64,000 nucleotides of DNA from Sedimentitalea sp041224545 (GTDB taxonomy: Bacteria > Pseudomonadota > Alphaproteobacteria > Rhodobacterales > Rhodobacteraceae). How positions within the stretch are numbered: the first letter of the stretch is position 1; each line of letters starts with the position of its first letter. The position numbers and the translations under genes were made by a program. Under the pieces are notes generated by a model. The model did no database searches and had not been told where the DNA came from. It was given only the letters and a program-made list of their open reading frames with translations. The DNA is taken from positions 1 through 64,000 of the forward strand of contig NZ_JBGFGP010000150.1 of assembly GCF_041224545.1 (NCBI RefSeq), in the 5' to 3' direction. Shown piece after piece: positions 26,767 through 35,461 of this stretch.

Positions 26767-29718
26767 TTGCTGATGGTGACCAGCTTTCTATTTCCGCTGC
26801 TCTACCTGACGCTGGAACTGCCCAAGCGGATCATCAACGATGCCATCGGGGCGCAATCGCCGATGATCGACGTCTTTGGCATGCAGGTCGGACAGGTGAC
26901 GTTCCTTTGGCTGCTCTGCGGGGCGTTCCTTTTGTCGGTGCTGTGTCATGGCCTGCTGAAGATGCGCATCAACACGATGAAGGGGGTTCTGTCGGAACGC
27001 ATGCTGCGCCGGTTCCGCTATCAGCTGATCTCGCGCATCCTGCGATTCCCCCAGCCGTATTTCGAGCGCGTGAGCCAGGGCGAACTGGTGTCGATGGTAA
27101 CCGCCGAGTCCGAACCGATGGGCGGCCTCATGGGCGATGCAATCAGCCAGCCGGTCCTGCAAGCGGGCCAGATGCTGACCATACTCGGTTTCCTGTTCCT
27201 GCAAAGCTTCTGGTTCGGGCTCGCGGCGGTGGCGCTGATCCCGTTGCAGGCCTGGCTCATTCCCAAGCTGCAACGCGAGATCAACGAGTTGAACAAGTCC
27301 CGGATCAAGGAGGTTCGGGTTCTGGCGAGCATGATCGGCGAGAGTGCCGCCGGCGCATCGACCCTGCGCAGCAATGGGGGCTGGCAATACCGTATGGCCC
27401 AGACACTGGGTCAGTTGGGCCGGCTCTTTGACATCCGCTTTTTGATCTACCAGAAAAAGTTCTTCATGAAGTTTCTCAACAACTTCATTACCCAGCTCAC
27501 GCCATTCTTCTTTTTCTCGGTCGGTGGCTATCTCGTCTTGCAGGGGTCGGTGTCCCTTGGGGCATTGGTTGCGGCGCTGGCGGCCTACAAGGACCTGTCG
27601 AGCCCGTGGAAAGAGCTTCTGGCCTATTACAACCAGACCCAGGACATGGCCGTGCGTTGGGATGTGATCCTGGAGCGGTTCGCGCCCGACGGCATGGTAA
27701 ACGAGACGCTGATCTCGGATCCGCCTGACCCGATCCCGCATCTGGAGGGAGATCTGGCTTTTGACCACGTGACCGCCCACGACGCCGACGGCAACATCGT
27801 GCTCGAGGATATCTCGGCAAGTTTCCCCGCCGGTTCGGTCGTTGGTATCACCGCGCCGAGCGCTGAGGATCGCAAGGTCATGTCGGAACTCATGATCCGC
27901 GAATATTTGCCGTCTTCAGGAAAGATCACCGTCGGCGACCAGGATCTGCGCGAGTTTCATCAGTCCGTTATCGCGACGCGGATCGGCTATGCCAATTCAC
28001 ATCCAGTGCTGTTCCAGGGCACGTTTGGCGAGAATGTCATGATGTCACTGAGGGCCGAACCGCCGGATGCAACGAGGAACGAGACGCAGTCGCGAAAGGC
28101 GGACAGGGTCGGCAATGGCTCCGATCCGGATGCCGGGAGCGGAACCGCGCAGGCGATGGCGGATCTGGAGGACGCCGACGCACTGCGCGAATGGTGGCTC
28201 GAACTGATCGAGGGGATCGGCTCGGGGTCCGATCTGTTCCGGCGCGGCGTCGAGCAGCGTTTCGACGCGGAAAAGCACCCTGATCTGGCCAAACGTCTGA
28301 TCGAGTTGCGCCCGAAGGTCCAGGCCGCCGTGCGCGACGCCGAGCTGGACAAATACGTGCTGCTGTTCGATCCGGAGAAATACAATCCGGGCCTGGCCGT
28401 GGGCGAGAACCTGTTATACGCCACGCCGCGGGTGCAGATCACCCAGGAGTTGCTGGCCGGCAAGACCGACTTCATGGCGCAACTCAGGGCGTTGCGGCTT
28501 GAGCAGGATCTGCTGACACTGAGCCGGGATGTTCTCGCGCTGCTGCGCCGGACTTTCGGGCTGGATGGCACGGATCACCCGCTGTTTCGCAAGCTCGGAC
28601 TCAATGTCAAAACCTACGAATGTGCGGTCGAACTCGTCGAACGGAGTTGCAAGGGGGGGACCGATGAACTGACGCCGCAGGAATTGTCGATCATGCTGAG
28701 CGTGCCCTTCCAGATCACTGCGGAGCAGCTTGGACCGGCCTTTCCCGATGAGATCAAGGCGCGTATCCTCGACCTGCGCCAAAGTCATTCGCAAGACATG
28801 CAGCGTGCGTTGGATGATCTCTTTGCACCGCTTGACAAGGACCGTTTCGTGCCAGACCGGACGGTGATCGAAAACGCCCTGTTCGGGGTGATCTCGGAAA
28901 CCGCAGGCGGCAAGGCGGAAGATGTCCATGACCTCGTCGCCAAGGTGCTCGCCGAAAACGACGCGGAAAAGCTGGTGGTCGAATTGATCTATGACATGGA
29001 TATCAGCCTGGGGGGCGCGAATTTGCCTGCGCTGTTCGCCGAACCGCTTGCCTTCAGCCGGGCGGCGATCAAACGCCCCGATATTCTCATCCTCGACAAG
29101 GCGCTGGACAGCTACGACATCGCGATCAAGGTGGGCGCGCACAAGAAGCTGCGTGCCTTGCTGCCGGACACGACGCTGATCTACCTGAGCGACAGTTTCG
29201 AGCGCGAGGACGTGTTCGATCGCCATTTCGAGCTGCGGCAAGGACGAATGGTCAGCGATGATGTGGCGCGCGACAGTGAGGGGGACAGCGTCGGCAGTGC
29301 GGATCTTGCGCGAAAACTGCGGGCGCTGGAGCAAACCGACTTGTTCTCGGGGCTGAACCGGAAACAGCTTCGGTTGCTGGCCTTCGGTGCGCGGTGGTTC
29401 GCTGCCGGCAAGGACGAGATCGTGTTCAACAAGGGCGATGCACCCAAGGACGGCGCCTATGTGGTGATCGAGGGGTCCGCCGATCTGTACCACCCTCACG
29501 ACGACGAACAGGACGAGTTGATCGCAACCGTCGGTCCGGGAGCGTTTGTGGGCGAACTCGGACTGATCCGCAACGAGCCACGCGCGCTCAGCATGCGGGC
29601 CACCTCCGAACTCAGATGCCTGCGTGTGGGTGCCGAGGAGTTTCTCGACGTGGTGCAAAACGACGCGGCCACCGCGTTCCGGTTGCTGCAGGTGGTGGCA
29701 GGCTATGTGAACGGGTAG
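26767..29718 (+). CDS. degenerate ABC exporter-like protein with cyclic-nucleotide-binding domain
   Basis: 983 aa from the first usable start (TTG; an ATG lies two codons later). Residues ~1-290 are an ABC exporter membrane domain. The nucleotide-binding domain is split: strands and Q-loop region at ~325-425, then ~310 residues of helical insertion, then a signature-like MDISLGGANL (~743) and Walker B-like DILILDKALDSYD. Walker A reads GITAPSAEDRKV, lacking Gly-Lys-Ser/Thr, and the catalytic Glu is Lys, so ATP hydrolysis is unlikely. Residues ~855-983 form a cNMP-binding jelly roll (AGKDEIVFNKGDAPKDGAYVVIEGSADLY, GAFVGELGLI). Coding similarity extends upstream to about 26710 with no ATG/GTG/TTG. 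Confidence 0.85.
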   Translation: MLMVTSFLFPLLYLTLELPKRIINDAIGAQSPMIDVFGMQVGQVTFLWLLCGAFLLSVLCHGLLKMRINTMKGVLSERMLRRFRYQLISRILRFPQPYFERVSQGELVSMVTAESEPMGGLMGDAISQPVLQAGQMLTILGFLFLQSFWFGLAAVALIPLQAWLIPKLQREINELNKSRIKEVRVLASMIGESAAGASTLRSNGGWQYRMAQTLGQLGRLFDIRFLIYQKKFFMKFLNNFITQLTPFFFFSVGGYLVLQGSVSLGALVAALAAYKDLSSPWKELLAYYNQTQDMAVRWDVILERFAPDGMVNETLISDPPDPIPHLEGDLAFDHVTAHDADGNIVLEDISASFPAGSVVGITAPSAEDRKVMSELMIREYLPSSGKITVGDQDLREFHQSVIATRIGYANSHPVLFQGTFGENVMMSLRAEPPDATRNETQSRKADRVGNGSDPDAGSGTAQAMADLEDADALREWWLELIEGIGSGSDLFRRGVEQRFDAEKHPDLAKRLIELRPKVQAAVRDAELDKYVLLFDPEKYNPGLAVGENLLYATPRVQITQELLAGKTDFMAQLRALRLEQDLLTLSRDVLALLRRTFGLDGTDHPLFRKLGLNVKTYECAVELVERSCKGGTDELTPQELSIMLSVPFQITAEQLGPAFPDEIKARILDLRQSHSQDMQRALDDLFAPLDKDRFVPDRTVIENALFGVISETAGGKAEDVHDLVAKVLAENDAEKLVVELIYDMDISLGGANLPALFAEPLAFSRAAIKRPDILILDKALDSYDIAIKVGAHKKLRALLPDTTLIYLSDSFEREDVFDRHFELRQGRMVSDDVARDSEGDSVGSADLARKLRALEQTDLFSGLNRKQLRLLAFGARWFAAGKDEIVFNKGDAPKDGAYVVIEGSADLYHPHDDEQDELIATVGPGAFVGELGLIRNEPRALSMRATSELRCLRVGAEEFLDVVQNDAATAFRLLQVVAGYVNG

Positions 29719-29809
29719 AGCCTCGCACGAAACGCTTGGGTTTCCTGCCAAATGGCGGGAACATGTCGGGCCTCGTGACGACAGATATGTTGCCTGATGC
29801 GCTATAGCA

Positions 29810-29900
29810 TTTCGCGATAAACCTGAAACACCTAACGCTGCCTGAAATAAAAGATTTCAACGCGTTAGTTGATGCGAAATGTTTCAAGTCAATCGCGAAA
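29810..29900. repeat. long imperfect inverted repeat between converging genes
   Basis: TTTCGCGAT (29810-29818) pairs with ATCGCGAAA (29892-29900), and further in TGAAACA pairs with TGTTTCA and CTAACG with CGTTAG. The whole can fold into a long hairpin between the ABC gene and the ArsR gene, 90 bp downstream of one and 4 bp from the other. It may act as a bidirectional terminator or be a dispersed repeat. Confidence 0.55.
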
Positions 29901-29904
29901 CGCT

Positions 29905-30246
29905 TTAATCCTCGCCACAGAACAGCACATAGATTAGACCGATCACCCGTTCGGTGTTGTTGTCCGAAAGCGAATAGAAGATCGTCTTGCCCTGGCGGCG
30001 CGTCGTCACCAGACCCTCGTCACGCAACCGGGCCAGCATCTGGCTGACTGCGGCCTGACGAATATTCAGCAGGATCTCGAGTTCTCCGACCGATTTTTCG
30101 CCTGCGCCAAGGTGGCACAGGATCATCAGGCGGCCCTCATGGGCGAGTGTCTTGAGATAGGATGCCGCGTCGTGGGCGCGATTGGCCATGACTTCCGGCA
30201 CACATTGGGGAAATGAATTTGGGGTTTGAAGGGTCACGTTAATCAT
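29905..30246 (-). CDS. ArsR/SmtB-family regulator with SqrR/BigR-like cysteines
   Basis: 113 aa from MINVTLQTPN; a start 57 bp further upstream or at MANRA is possible. The winged helix is complete (LKTLAHEGRLMILCHL, AAVSQMLARLRDEGLVTTRRQGKTIFYSL). Cys44 and Cys110 are 66 residues apart, the same spacing as Cys41 and Cys107 that form the polysulfide link in Rhodobacter SqrR (from memory); Cys15 could match its third Cys. Persulfide sensing is therefore possible, but no sulfur-oxidation genes adjoin. An AT-rich inverted repeat lies just upstream. Confidence 0.82.
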   Translation of the reverse strand: MINVTLQTPNSFPQCVPEVMANRAHDAASYLKTLAHEGRLMILCHLGAGEKSVGELEILLNIRQAAVSQMLARLRDEGLVTTRRQGKTIFYSLSDNNTERVIGLIYVLFCGED

Positions 30247-30254
30247 ATCCGAAA

Positions 30255-30268
30255 AATATAACAATATT
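30255..30268. promoter_or_regulatory. AT-rich inverted repeat, candidate ArsR operator
   Basis: AATAT-AACA-ATATT is a 5-bp inverted repeat 8 bp upstream of the ArsR start and 31 bp from the end of the next gene. An operator for autoregulation is plausible from position only. Confidence 0.4.
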
Positions 30269-30299
30269 TCCCTATACTGACTCAAACTGCGACCGGATG

Positions 30300-31532
30300 T
30301 CACCCCTCTGTCGGCGGTGCACCCCCTTGAAATGCGTTTCCATTGACATAGTCACAGCCTTCTTCCTGCATTTGAAGGTGCAGACCGGTACCGGTGTAGG
30401 GATGCGCGCGGGCCAGATCTTCGTCCACTTCAATTCCCAGCCCCGCCGTTGTTGGCGGGCTCACAAAGCCGCATTCGACCCGGATGGTTCCCTTGATAAG
30501 CGCTGCGTGAAATGGTGTTTCGATGGTTTCAGCCATCAGGATGTTGGGAATGGAGGCGGACAACTGGATATTCGCGGCCCATTCGATGGGGCCGGCATAG
30601 AGATGCGGGGCCATCTGGGCGTTGCAGGCCTCTGCCATCGCAGCAACCTTTTTCATTTCCCAGATGCCGCCTGCGCGTCCCAGTGCCGGTTGCAGGATCG
30701 ATGCCGCGCCGGCGTGCAGGACCGCGCCAAACTCTGCCTTGGTGGTCAGCCGCTCGCCGGTGGCAACGGGGATACGCACGGCGGCCGCGACGCGGGCCAT
30801 TTCGGTCACGTTGTCCGGGGGCACCGGTTCCTCGAACCAGAGCGGTGAATAGGGTTCAAGCGCCTGACCCAGGCGGATGGCGCCGGCGGTGGTGAATTGT
30901 CCATGCGTCCCAAAGAGCAGGTCCGCCCGGTCCCCCACCGCTTCTCGAATGGCGTGGCAAAAGGCGACGGATTGCGAAATGTCGGTCATGGCGGGCATGT
31001 GACCGCCGCGCATTGTGTAGGGGCCCGCAGGGTCGAATTTTACCGCGGTGTACCCTTGGCGCAGCAAATCGGCGGCTGCTTCGGCGGCCTGATCGGGAGA
31101 GGTCCAGAAATCGGTCAGATTGTGCTGGGCCAGCGGATAGAGATAGGTATAGGCCCGGATACGGTCGTTCATCCGCCCGCCGATCAGCGCATGCACGGGG
31201 CGGTCGCGATCCTTGCCGAGAATGTCCCAGCACGCAATTTCCAGACCGGAAAATGCGCCCATCACGGTCAGATCGGGCCGTTGCGTGAAACCCGAGGAAT
31301 AGGCGCGACGGAACATCAGTTCGATGTTTTCCGGGTTCTCTTCGCGCATGTGCCGGTCGAAAACGTCGGTGATGACCGCGCGCATCGCCTCTGGCCCCAC
31401 CGATGAGGCGTAACATTCGCCCCAGCCGGTGATCCCGGTATCGGTCGTCACCTTGACCAGGATCCAGTACCGTCCGCCCCAACCCGGCGCAGGCGGGGCG
31501 GTCACGATGATATCAAGGTCACGCAGTTTCAT
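30300..31532 (-). CDS. mandelate racemase/muconate lactonizing enzyme family protein
   Basis: 410 aa. The enolase-superfamily N-terminal capping domain (~1-125) precedes the barrel. Active-site blocks are visible: GYTAVKFDPAG (Lys), LLFGTHGQ, LWFEEPVPPDN (metal Glu), PVATGERLTT (metal Glu) and APHLYAGP (His). This arrangement fits sugar-acid dehydratases such as mannonate or galactonate dehydratase-like members, but the substrate is not fixed by the sequence. It sits 47 bp after an alcohol dehydrogenase gene on the same strand. Confidence 0.87.
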   Translation of the reverse strand: MKLRDLDIIVTAPPAPGWGGRYWILVKVTTDTGITGWGECYASSVGPEAMRAVITDVFDRHMREENPENIELMFRRAYSSGFTQRPDLTVMGAFSGLEIACWDILGKDRDRPVHALIGGRMNDRIRAYTYLYPLAQHNLTDFWTSPDQAAEAAADLLRQGYTAVKFDPAGPYTMRGGHMPAMTDISQSVAFCHAIREAVGDRADLLFGTHGQFTTAGAIRLGQALEPYSPLWFEEPVPPDNVTEMARVAAAVRIPVATGERLTTKAEFGAVLHAGAASILQPALGRAGGIWEMKKVAAMAEACNAQMAPHLYAGPIEWAANIQLSASIPNILMAETIETPFHAALIKGTIRVECGFVSPPTTAGLGIEVDEDLARAHPYTGTGLHLQMQEEGCDYVNGNAFQGGAPPTEG

Positions 31533-31579
31533 GGGCAGTTTCCTTGTTCTGGGAAAAGTGGTGCTGTGCCCCGTCGCGC

Positions 31580-32665
31580 TCAGAACAGGATCACGTTGCG
31601 TCTTGCGCTGCCGGTTTTGGTGTCGGTAATGGCGTCGTTGATCTGATCGAGCGACCAGCGGCCCGAGATCAGTTCGTCAAGCTTCAGACGGCCCTGCTGG
31701 TACAGGTCTACCATCCACGGTATGTCCCGCTGGATGACGGTGTCGCCCATCTTGGAGCCGACCAGAGCCTGCCCCTGGTAGGACATGTTCATCGGGCTGT
31801 ACTCCGAGCGCGACTCCGCATGAGGCATGCCGATCATGATCGCCTTGCCGCCCCAGCCCAGGTATTTGGGTGCTTCGTCATAGGCCCGCGCCGCGCCGAC
31901 CGTCACCATGACCGCATCCGCACCGCGCCCGCCGAAGGCTTTGTAGGCCCGGCGCCAGGGGGCGGGTTCGGTGGCCAGTATGCCGTGGGTTGCGCCGAAT
32001 TCCTTGGCGATTTCGAGCTTGTCCTCGGTCATGTCCACGGCCACGATACGCCGCGCCCCGGCAATGCGTGCGCCCTGAATCGCGTTGAGACCGACGCCGC
32101 CCGCGCCGATCACGACCACATCCTGACCGGCGCGCAGTCTGGCGGCGTTCACCGCCGCGCCGACGCCGGTGATCACGCCGCAAGACAACAGGCAGGCGGC
32201 GTCGCGTGGCATGTCGCCGGGGATCTTCACGATCTGGCTGCGATGCACGACGACCTTTTCCGCGAATGCGCCACAGGCCATCGCCTGAAGCAGCGGTTCG
32301 CCATCGGCGGTGCTAATCGGCCCGTTGACGCCGTCGGGCGGATTTTCACATATCGTCGGCTGCCCACCGGCACAATTCGGACAGGTCCCGCAGGCCCGGA
32401 TCAGGGTGACAACCACGGCGTCGCCCGTCTGAAAACCGGTCACACCGTCGCCCAGTGCAGTAACCACACCGGCCGCTTCGTGCCCGTAGACCGCAGGAAG
32501 GTGACCACCCCATGCGCCTTCGGCATAGGAAATGTCCGAGTGGCATATCGCGACTGCATCAAGGGTCACTTCGACCTCGCCAACCCCTGGATCGGCGAGC
32601 TGTATCTCTTCAATGACCAAGGGTGCGCCAAATTCACGGCAAACCGCCGCTTTGATCGTTTGCAT
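31580..32665 (-). CDS. zinc-dependent alcohol dehydrogenase (class III-like)
   Basis: 361 aa. The catalytic zinc site shows ICHSDISYAEG, GHEAAG and SCGVITGVGAA; the structural zinc lobe has four Cys in ACGTCPNCAGGQPTIC; the NAD-binding turn is VIGAGGVGLNAIQGA. The fold and SCGVxTG motif match the S-(hydroxymethyl)glutathione/aryl-alcohol dehydrogenase group, but some class-specific residues differ, so the substrate is open. Upstream of the enolase-superfamily gene. Confidence 0.9.
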   Translation of the reverse strand: MQTIKAAVCREFGAPLVIEEIQLADPGVGEVEVTLDAVAICHSDISYAEGAWGGHLPAVYGHEAAGVVTALGDGVTGFQTGDAVVVTLIRACGTCPNCAGGQPTICENPPDGVNGPISTADGEPLLQAMACGAFAEKVVVHRSQIVKIPGDMPRDAACLLSCGVITGVGAAVNAARLRAGQDVVVIGAGGVGLNAIQGARIAGARRIVAVDMTEDKLEIAKEFGATHGILATEPAPWRRAYKAFGGRGADAVMVTVGAARAYDEAPKYLGWGGKAIMIGMPHAESRSEYSPMNMSYQGQALVGSKMGDTVIQRDIPWMVDLYQQGRLKLDELISGRWSLDQINDAITDTKTGSARRNVILF

Positions 32666-32833
32666 GCTGTGTCTCCCCGTTTCTTGCGATTACCGTGGCC
32701 CGCGCCACTTTGCTCCGCAAGACGGAAATTGATGCGCCGGACCCAAACGGGTTTCCCGGCGCAGAACGATCGTGACTGCGATCAGCAACAAGGCCAGCGA
32801 TATGCGCTGCGGCAGAACCGGGAAGCCGCTTCG

Positions 32834-33622
32834 TCAGATATGTCCAATATCCGCCAGAAAGCCCCTCAGAACACGGGCGTATTCTGCGGGGTTCTCGACG
32901 CAGGGCAGATGGCCCGCGCCTTTCATCAGGTGAAATTGCGATCCGGGGATCAGTTTTACCGTCTCGCGCACAAGGTCGGGTGGCGTCGCGCCATCCCGAT
33001 CGCCCGCAATACCCAGTGTCGGCAGGCGCAGCCCGCTGGTCGGAGTATAGAAATCGGTGCCGGCGATCGCGGCGGAACACCCTGCATAGCCCTCGGATGG
33101 CTGACGAACGAGCATGTTGCGCCAGAGGGCGAGTTCCGGGGTGTTGCGGAACGCTTCGCTGAACCAACGCTCCATCACCGGGTCGGCGAGCGCGGCAATG
33201 CCTCCCTCCCTGACCGCGTCGATTCGTGCGTTCCACATATCCGCCGTGCCGATCTTGGCCGCTGTATTCGACAGGACCATCGCGCGCACGAGGTCGAGCC
33301 GCTTGACCGCCAGCCCCTGCGCGATCATGCCACCGATCGACAGGCCGACAAAGGCACAGTCCCGGACGTCGAGCAGGTCCAGAAGCTGTTCTGCGTCGCG
33401 TACCAATGCGCCCATCGAATAGGGTGCCGGCGGACAGGAGGACAGGCCATGCCCCCGCTTGTCATAGCGGATGATCCTGAGCCCGGCGGGCAGCAGCGGC
33501 AGGATCGGATCCCACAGCCGCAGGTCGGTGCCAAGCGAGTTCGCAAACACCACCGGTGCCCCGTCAGGGTCGCCGTCGATACGATAGTGAAGTTGGACAT
33601 CGCCAAGGTCGGCAATCTGCAT
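32834..33622 (-). CDS. pcaD: 3-oxoadipate enol-lactonase (PcaD-like)
   Basis: 262 aa from MQIADLGDVQLHYRIDG, with AAGGA upstream. The alpha/beta hydrolase fold shows NSLGTDLRLWDP (oxyanion), RYDKRGHGLS, the nucleophile elbow VGLSIGGMIAQ, and GAGHLPCVENP with the catalytic His. These are close to PcaD of the beta-ketoadipate pathway, which opens the enol-lactone to 3-oxoadipate. No other pca genes are nearby, so a different lactone or ester substrate cannot be excluded. Placed 34 bp after the dehydratase gene. Confidence 0.8.
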   Translation of the reverse strand: MQIADLGDVQLHYRIDGDPDGAPVVFANSLGTDLRLWDPILPLLPAGLRIIRYDKRGHGLSSCPPAPYSMGALVRDAEQLLDLLDVRDCAFVGLSIGGMIAQGLAVKRLDLVRAMVLSNTAAKIGTADMWNARIDAVREGGIAALADPVMERWFSEAFRNTPELALWRNMLVRQPSEGYAGCSAAIAGTDFYTPTSGLRLPTLGIAGDRDGATPPDLVRETVKLIPGSQFHLMKGAGHLPCVENPAEYARVLRGFLADIGHI

Positions 33623-33656
33623 GGACTCTATTCCTTTGTTTTGTGGCGGCCCCGAT

Positions 33657-34634
33657 CTAGTCGCCAAATCGTTCCAGCGCCTCGCGGAACACGCCCGCAT
33701 CGACATTGCCACCGGTTGCGACGGCGATCACCGTGTCCCCCTCGATCTCGTCGGCATGAAACAGCGCCGCCGCAAGCGCAACCGCGCCGCCGGGTTCCAC
33801 CACGATCTTGAGCCGGGAAAACGCCAGCGCAACAGCGCGCAGCGCCTCGTCATCCGACACGACGAGGCCCGGACCGCAGAGGCGCCGCAGAATCGGAAAG
33901 GTGATCTGGCCCGGCTCGGGGGTCAGAATGGCATCGCAGCGCGATCCCGACATGCGGTCGTTGCGTTCTATTCTGCCGCTGGCGAGAGAGCGCGTCACAT
34001 CGTCAAAACCGTCGGGTTCAACGGGGCGCGGGCGCAGACCGGGCGCGCGATCTGCGAGCGCCAGCGCGATGCCCGACGTCAGCCCACCGCCGCCGCAACA
34101 GATCAACACGTCGGCATCGCCTATGCCTTGTTCCGTTGCCTGTTCGGCGATTTCAAGGCCGGTGGTGCCTTGCCCGGCAATCACCTGCGGCTCATCAAAC
34201 GGCTTGATCAGCGTCAGTCCGCGCTCGCTCGCAATCCGCGCGCCAATGGCATCGCGGTCTTCGCTGGCGCGGTCATAGAGCACGACCTCGGCCCCGAGGG
34301 CGCGGGTATTGTCGATCTTCATCCGGGGCGCGTCTGACGGCATGATGATCACCGCTGGCGTGTCGTGGCGTTTCGCAGCCAGCGCCACGCCCTGTGCGTG
34401 GTTGCCGCTGGAAAACGCGATGACGCCGCGCGCGCGTGTCTCCGGCGGCAGAGCCGACACCGCAGACCAGCCGCCGCGAAATTTGAAGCTGCCGGTATGC
34501 TGCAGGCACTCGGCCTTGACCAGCACCCGCTTGCCCGCGATCTCGTCGAGAAATGGTGACGACAGCAAAGGCGTGCGCCGGGCGTGGCCGCGCAACCGCA
34601 TTTCAGCGTCCCGGATCATTTCTATCGTACTCAT
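33657..34634 (-). CDS. PLP-dependent threonine/serine dehydratase
   Basis: 325 aa. The PLP Lys is in TGSFKFRGG, the phosphate-binding loop is CCGGGGLTSG, and the substrate loop is SSGNHAQG. These define fold-type II dehydratases/racemases of the threonine dehydratase family. There is no ACT regulatory domain, so it is a catabolic or racemase-like form rather than IlvA. Its start overlaps the preceding hydrolase gene by 4 bp. Confidence 0.9.
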   Translation of the reverse strand: MSTIEMIRDAEMRLRGHARRTPLLSSPFLDEIAGKRVLVKAECLQHTGSFKFRGGWSAVSALPPETRARGVIAFSSGNHAQGVALAAKRHDTPAVIIMPSDAPRMKIDNTRALGAEVVLYDRASEDRDAIGARIASERGLTLIKPFDEPQVIAGQGTTGLEIAEQATEQGIGDADVLICCGGGGLTSGIALALADRAPGLRPRPVEPDGFDDVTRSLASGRIERNDRMSGSRCDAILTPEPGQITFPILRRLCGPGLVVSDDEALRAVALAFSRLKIVVEPGGAVALAAALFHADEIEGDTVIAVATGGNVDAGVFREALERFGD

Positions 34635-35461
34635 CTGGCGTCTCTCAGGATGTGGTTGATCAGGTCAAGACTCTCGGCTTCGTCAAGCAGCGGCACATGT
34701 CCACGGTTCGCGACCGTGACGGCGACAAGGCCGGGATGCCGGGCCTGCATCTCTGCAAGCGTGTCCGGTGAGAGAATATCGGAATTTTCGCCCCGCAATA
34801 CGCCAACCGGCAACGGCTTCAGCGCATCGAACAGCGGCCACAGATCCGGCGGCGGGCCGGCCTGTGCCTGTTCGATCAGCGCATCACGCAGCCGCGCGTC
34901 GTAGCGCAGCGCCAGCCCCTCTGCGGTTTCGGCATATTGCGCCGCGGCCAGCCGCTGCCATGTCTCGGCGGCGAGACCCGGAAACTGCTGGCCCTGCGTC
35001 GCCGCCATCGCCTCGGCCGCTTCAGCCAGATTGCGGTAGGGTGGCGTGACGCCGACATATTGCATGATACGTTCGACGCCGCCGGGTGCGATAACAGGAC
35101 CGACATCATTCAGGATCACTGCCGACAACCGGTCCGGATGTGCGGCTGCCAGGGCCATCGCGATCAGCCCGCCGCGCGAGGTGCCAAGCACGGTGACCTT
35201 GTCCAGTTTCAGATGCTCCAGCAACGCGATGACATCACTGGCTTCATGGGGAATGGAATAGGTGGCATGATCATCCGCATAATCCGATTGTCCGCGTCCG
35301 CGATAGTCCATCGCAATCATCCGGCAGGCCCCCATGTGCGGAGCGAGAAAATCGAAATCGCGCGTGTTGCGGGTCAGCCCGGGCAGACACAGGAGCGGTT
35401 GCCCGTCGCCGTTGTCTTCGTAATGCAGGCTCAGGCCATCGGGCGCGGCAAAGCGGCTCAT
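34631..35461 (-). CDS. alpha/beta hydrolase
   Basis: 276 aa from MSRFAAPDGL, which overlaps the preceding stop as ATGA. The strand-turn motif MDYRGRGQSDY, the nucleophile elbow LGTSRGGLIAM and the catalytic His in NRGHVPLLDE are all present. The substrate is unknown. It is the middle gene of a tightly overlapped minus-strand run: haloacid dehalogenase, this hydrolase, dehydratase. Confidence 0.88.
   Translation of the reverse strand: MSRFAAPDGLSLHYEDNGDGQPLLCLPGLTRNTRDFDFLAPHMGACRMIAMDYRGRGQSDYADDHATYSIPHEASDVIALLEHLKLDKVTVLGTSRGGLIAMALAAAHPDRLSAVILNDVGPVIAPGGVERIMQYVGVTPPYRNLAEAAEAMAATQGQQFPGLAAETWQRLAAAQYAETAEGLALRYDARLRDALIEQAQAGPPPDLWPLFDALKPLPVGVLRGENSDILSPDTLAEMQARHPGLVAVTVANRGHVPLLDEAESLDLINHILRDAR

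Noticed and set aside
31544..33811. 755-codon open frame crossing two genes on the other strand
   Set aside because: It spans alcohol dehydrogenase and pcaD plus their gap in antisense; composition is typical of a shadow frame.
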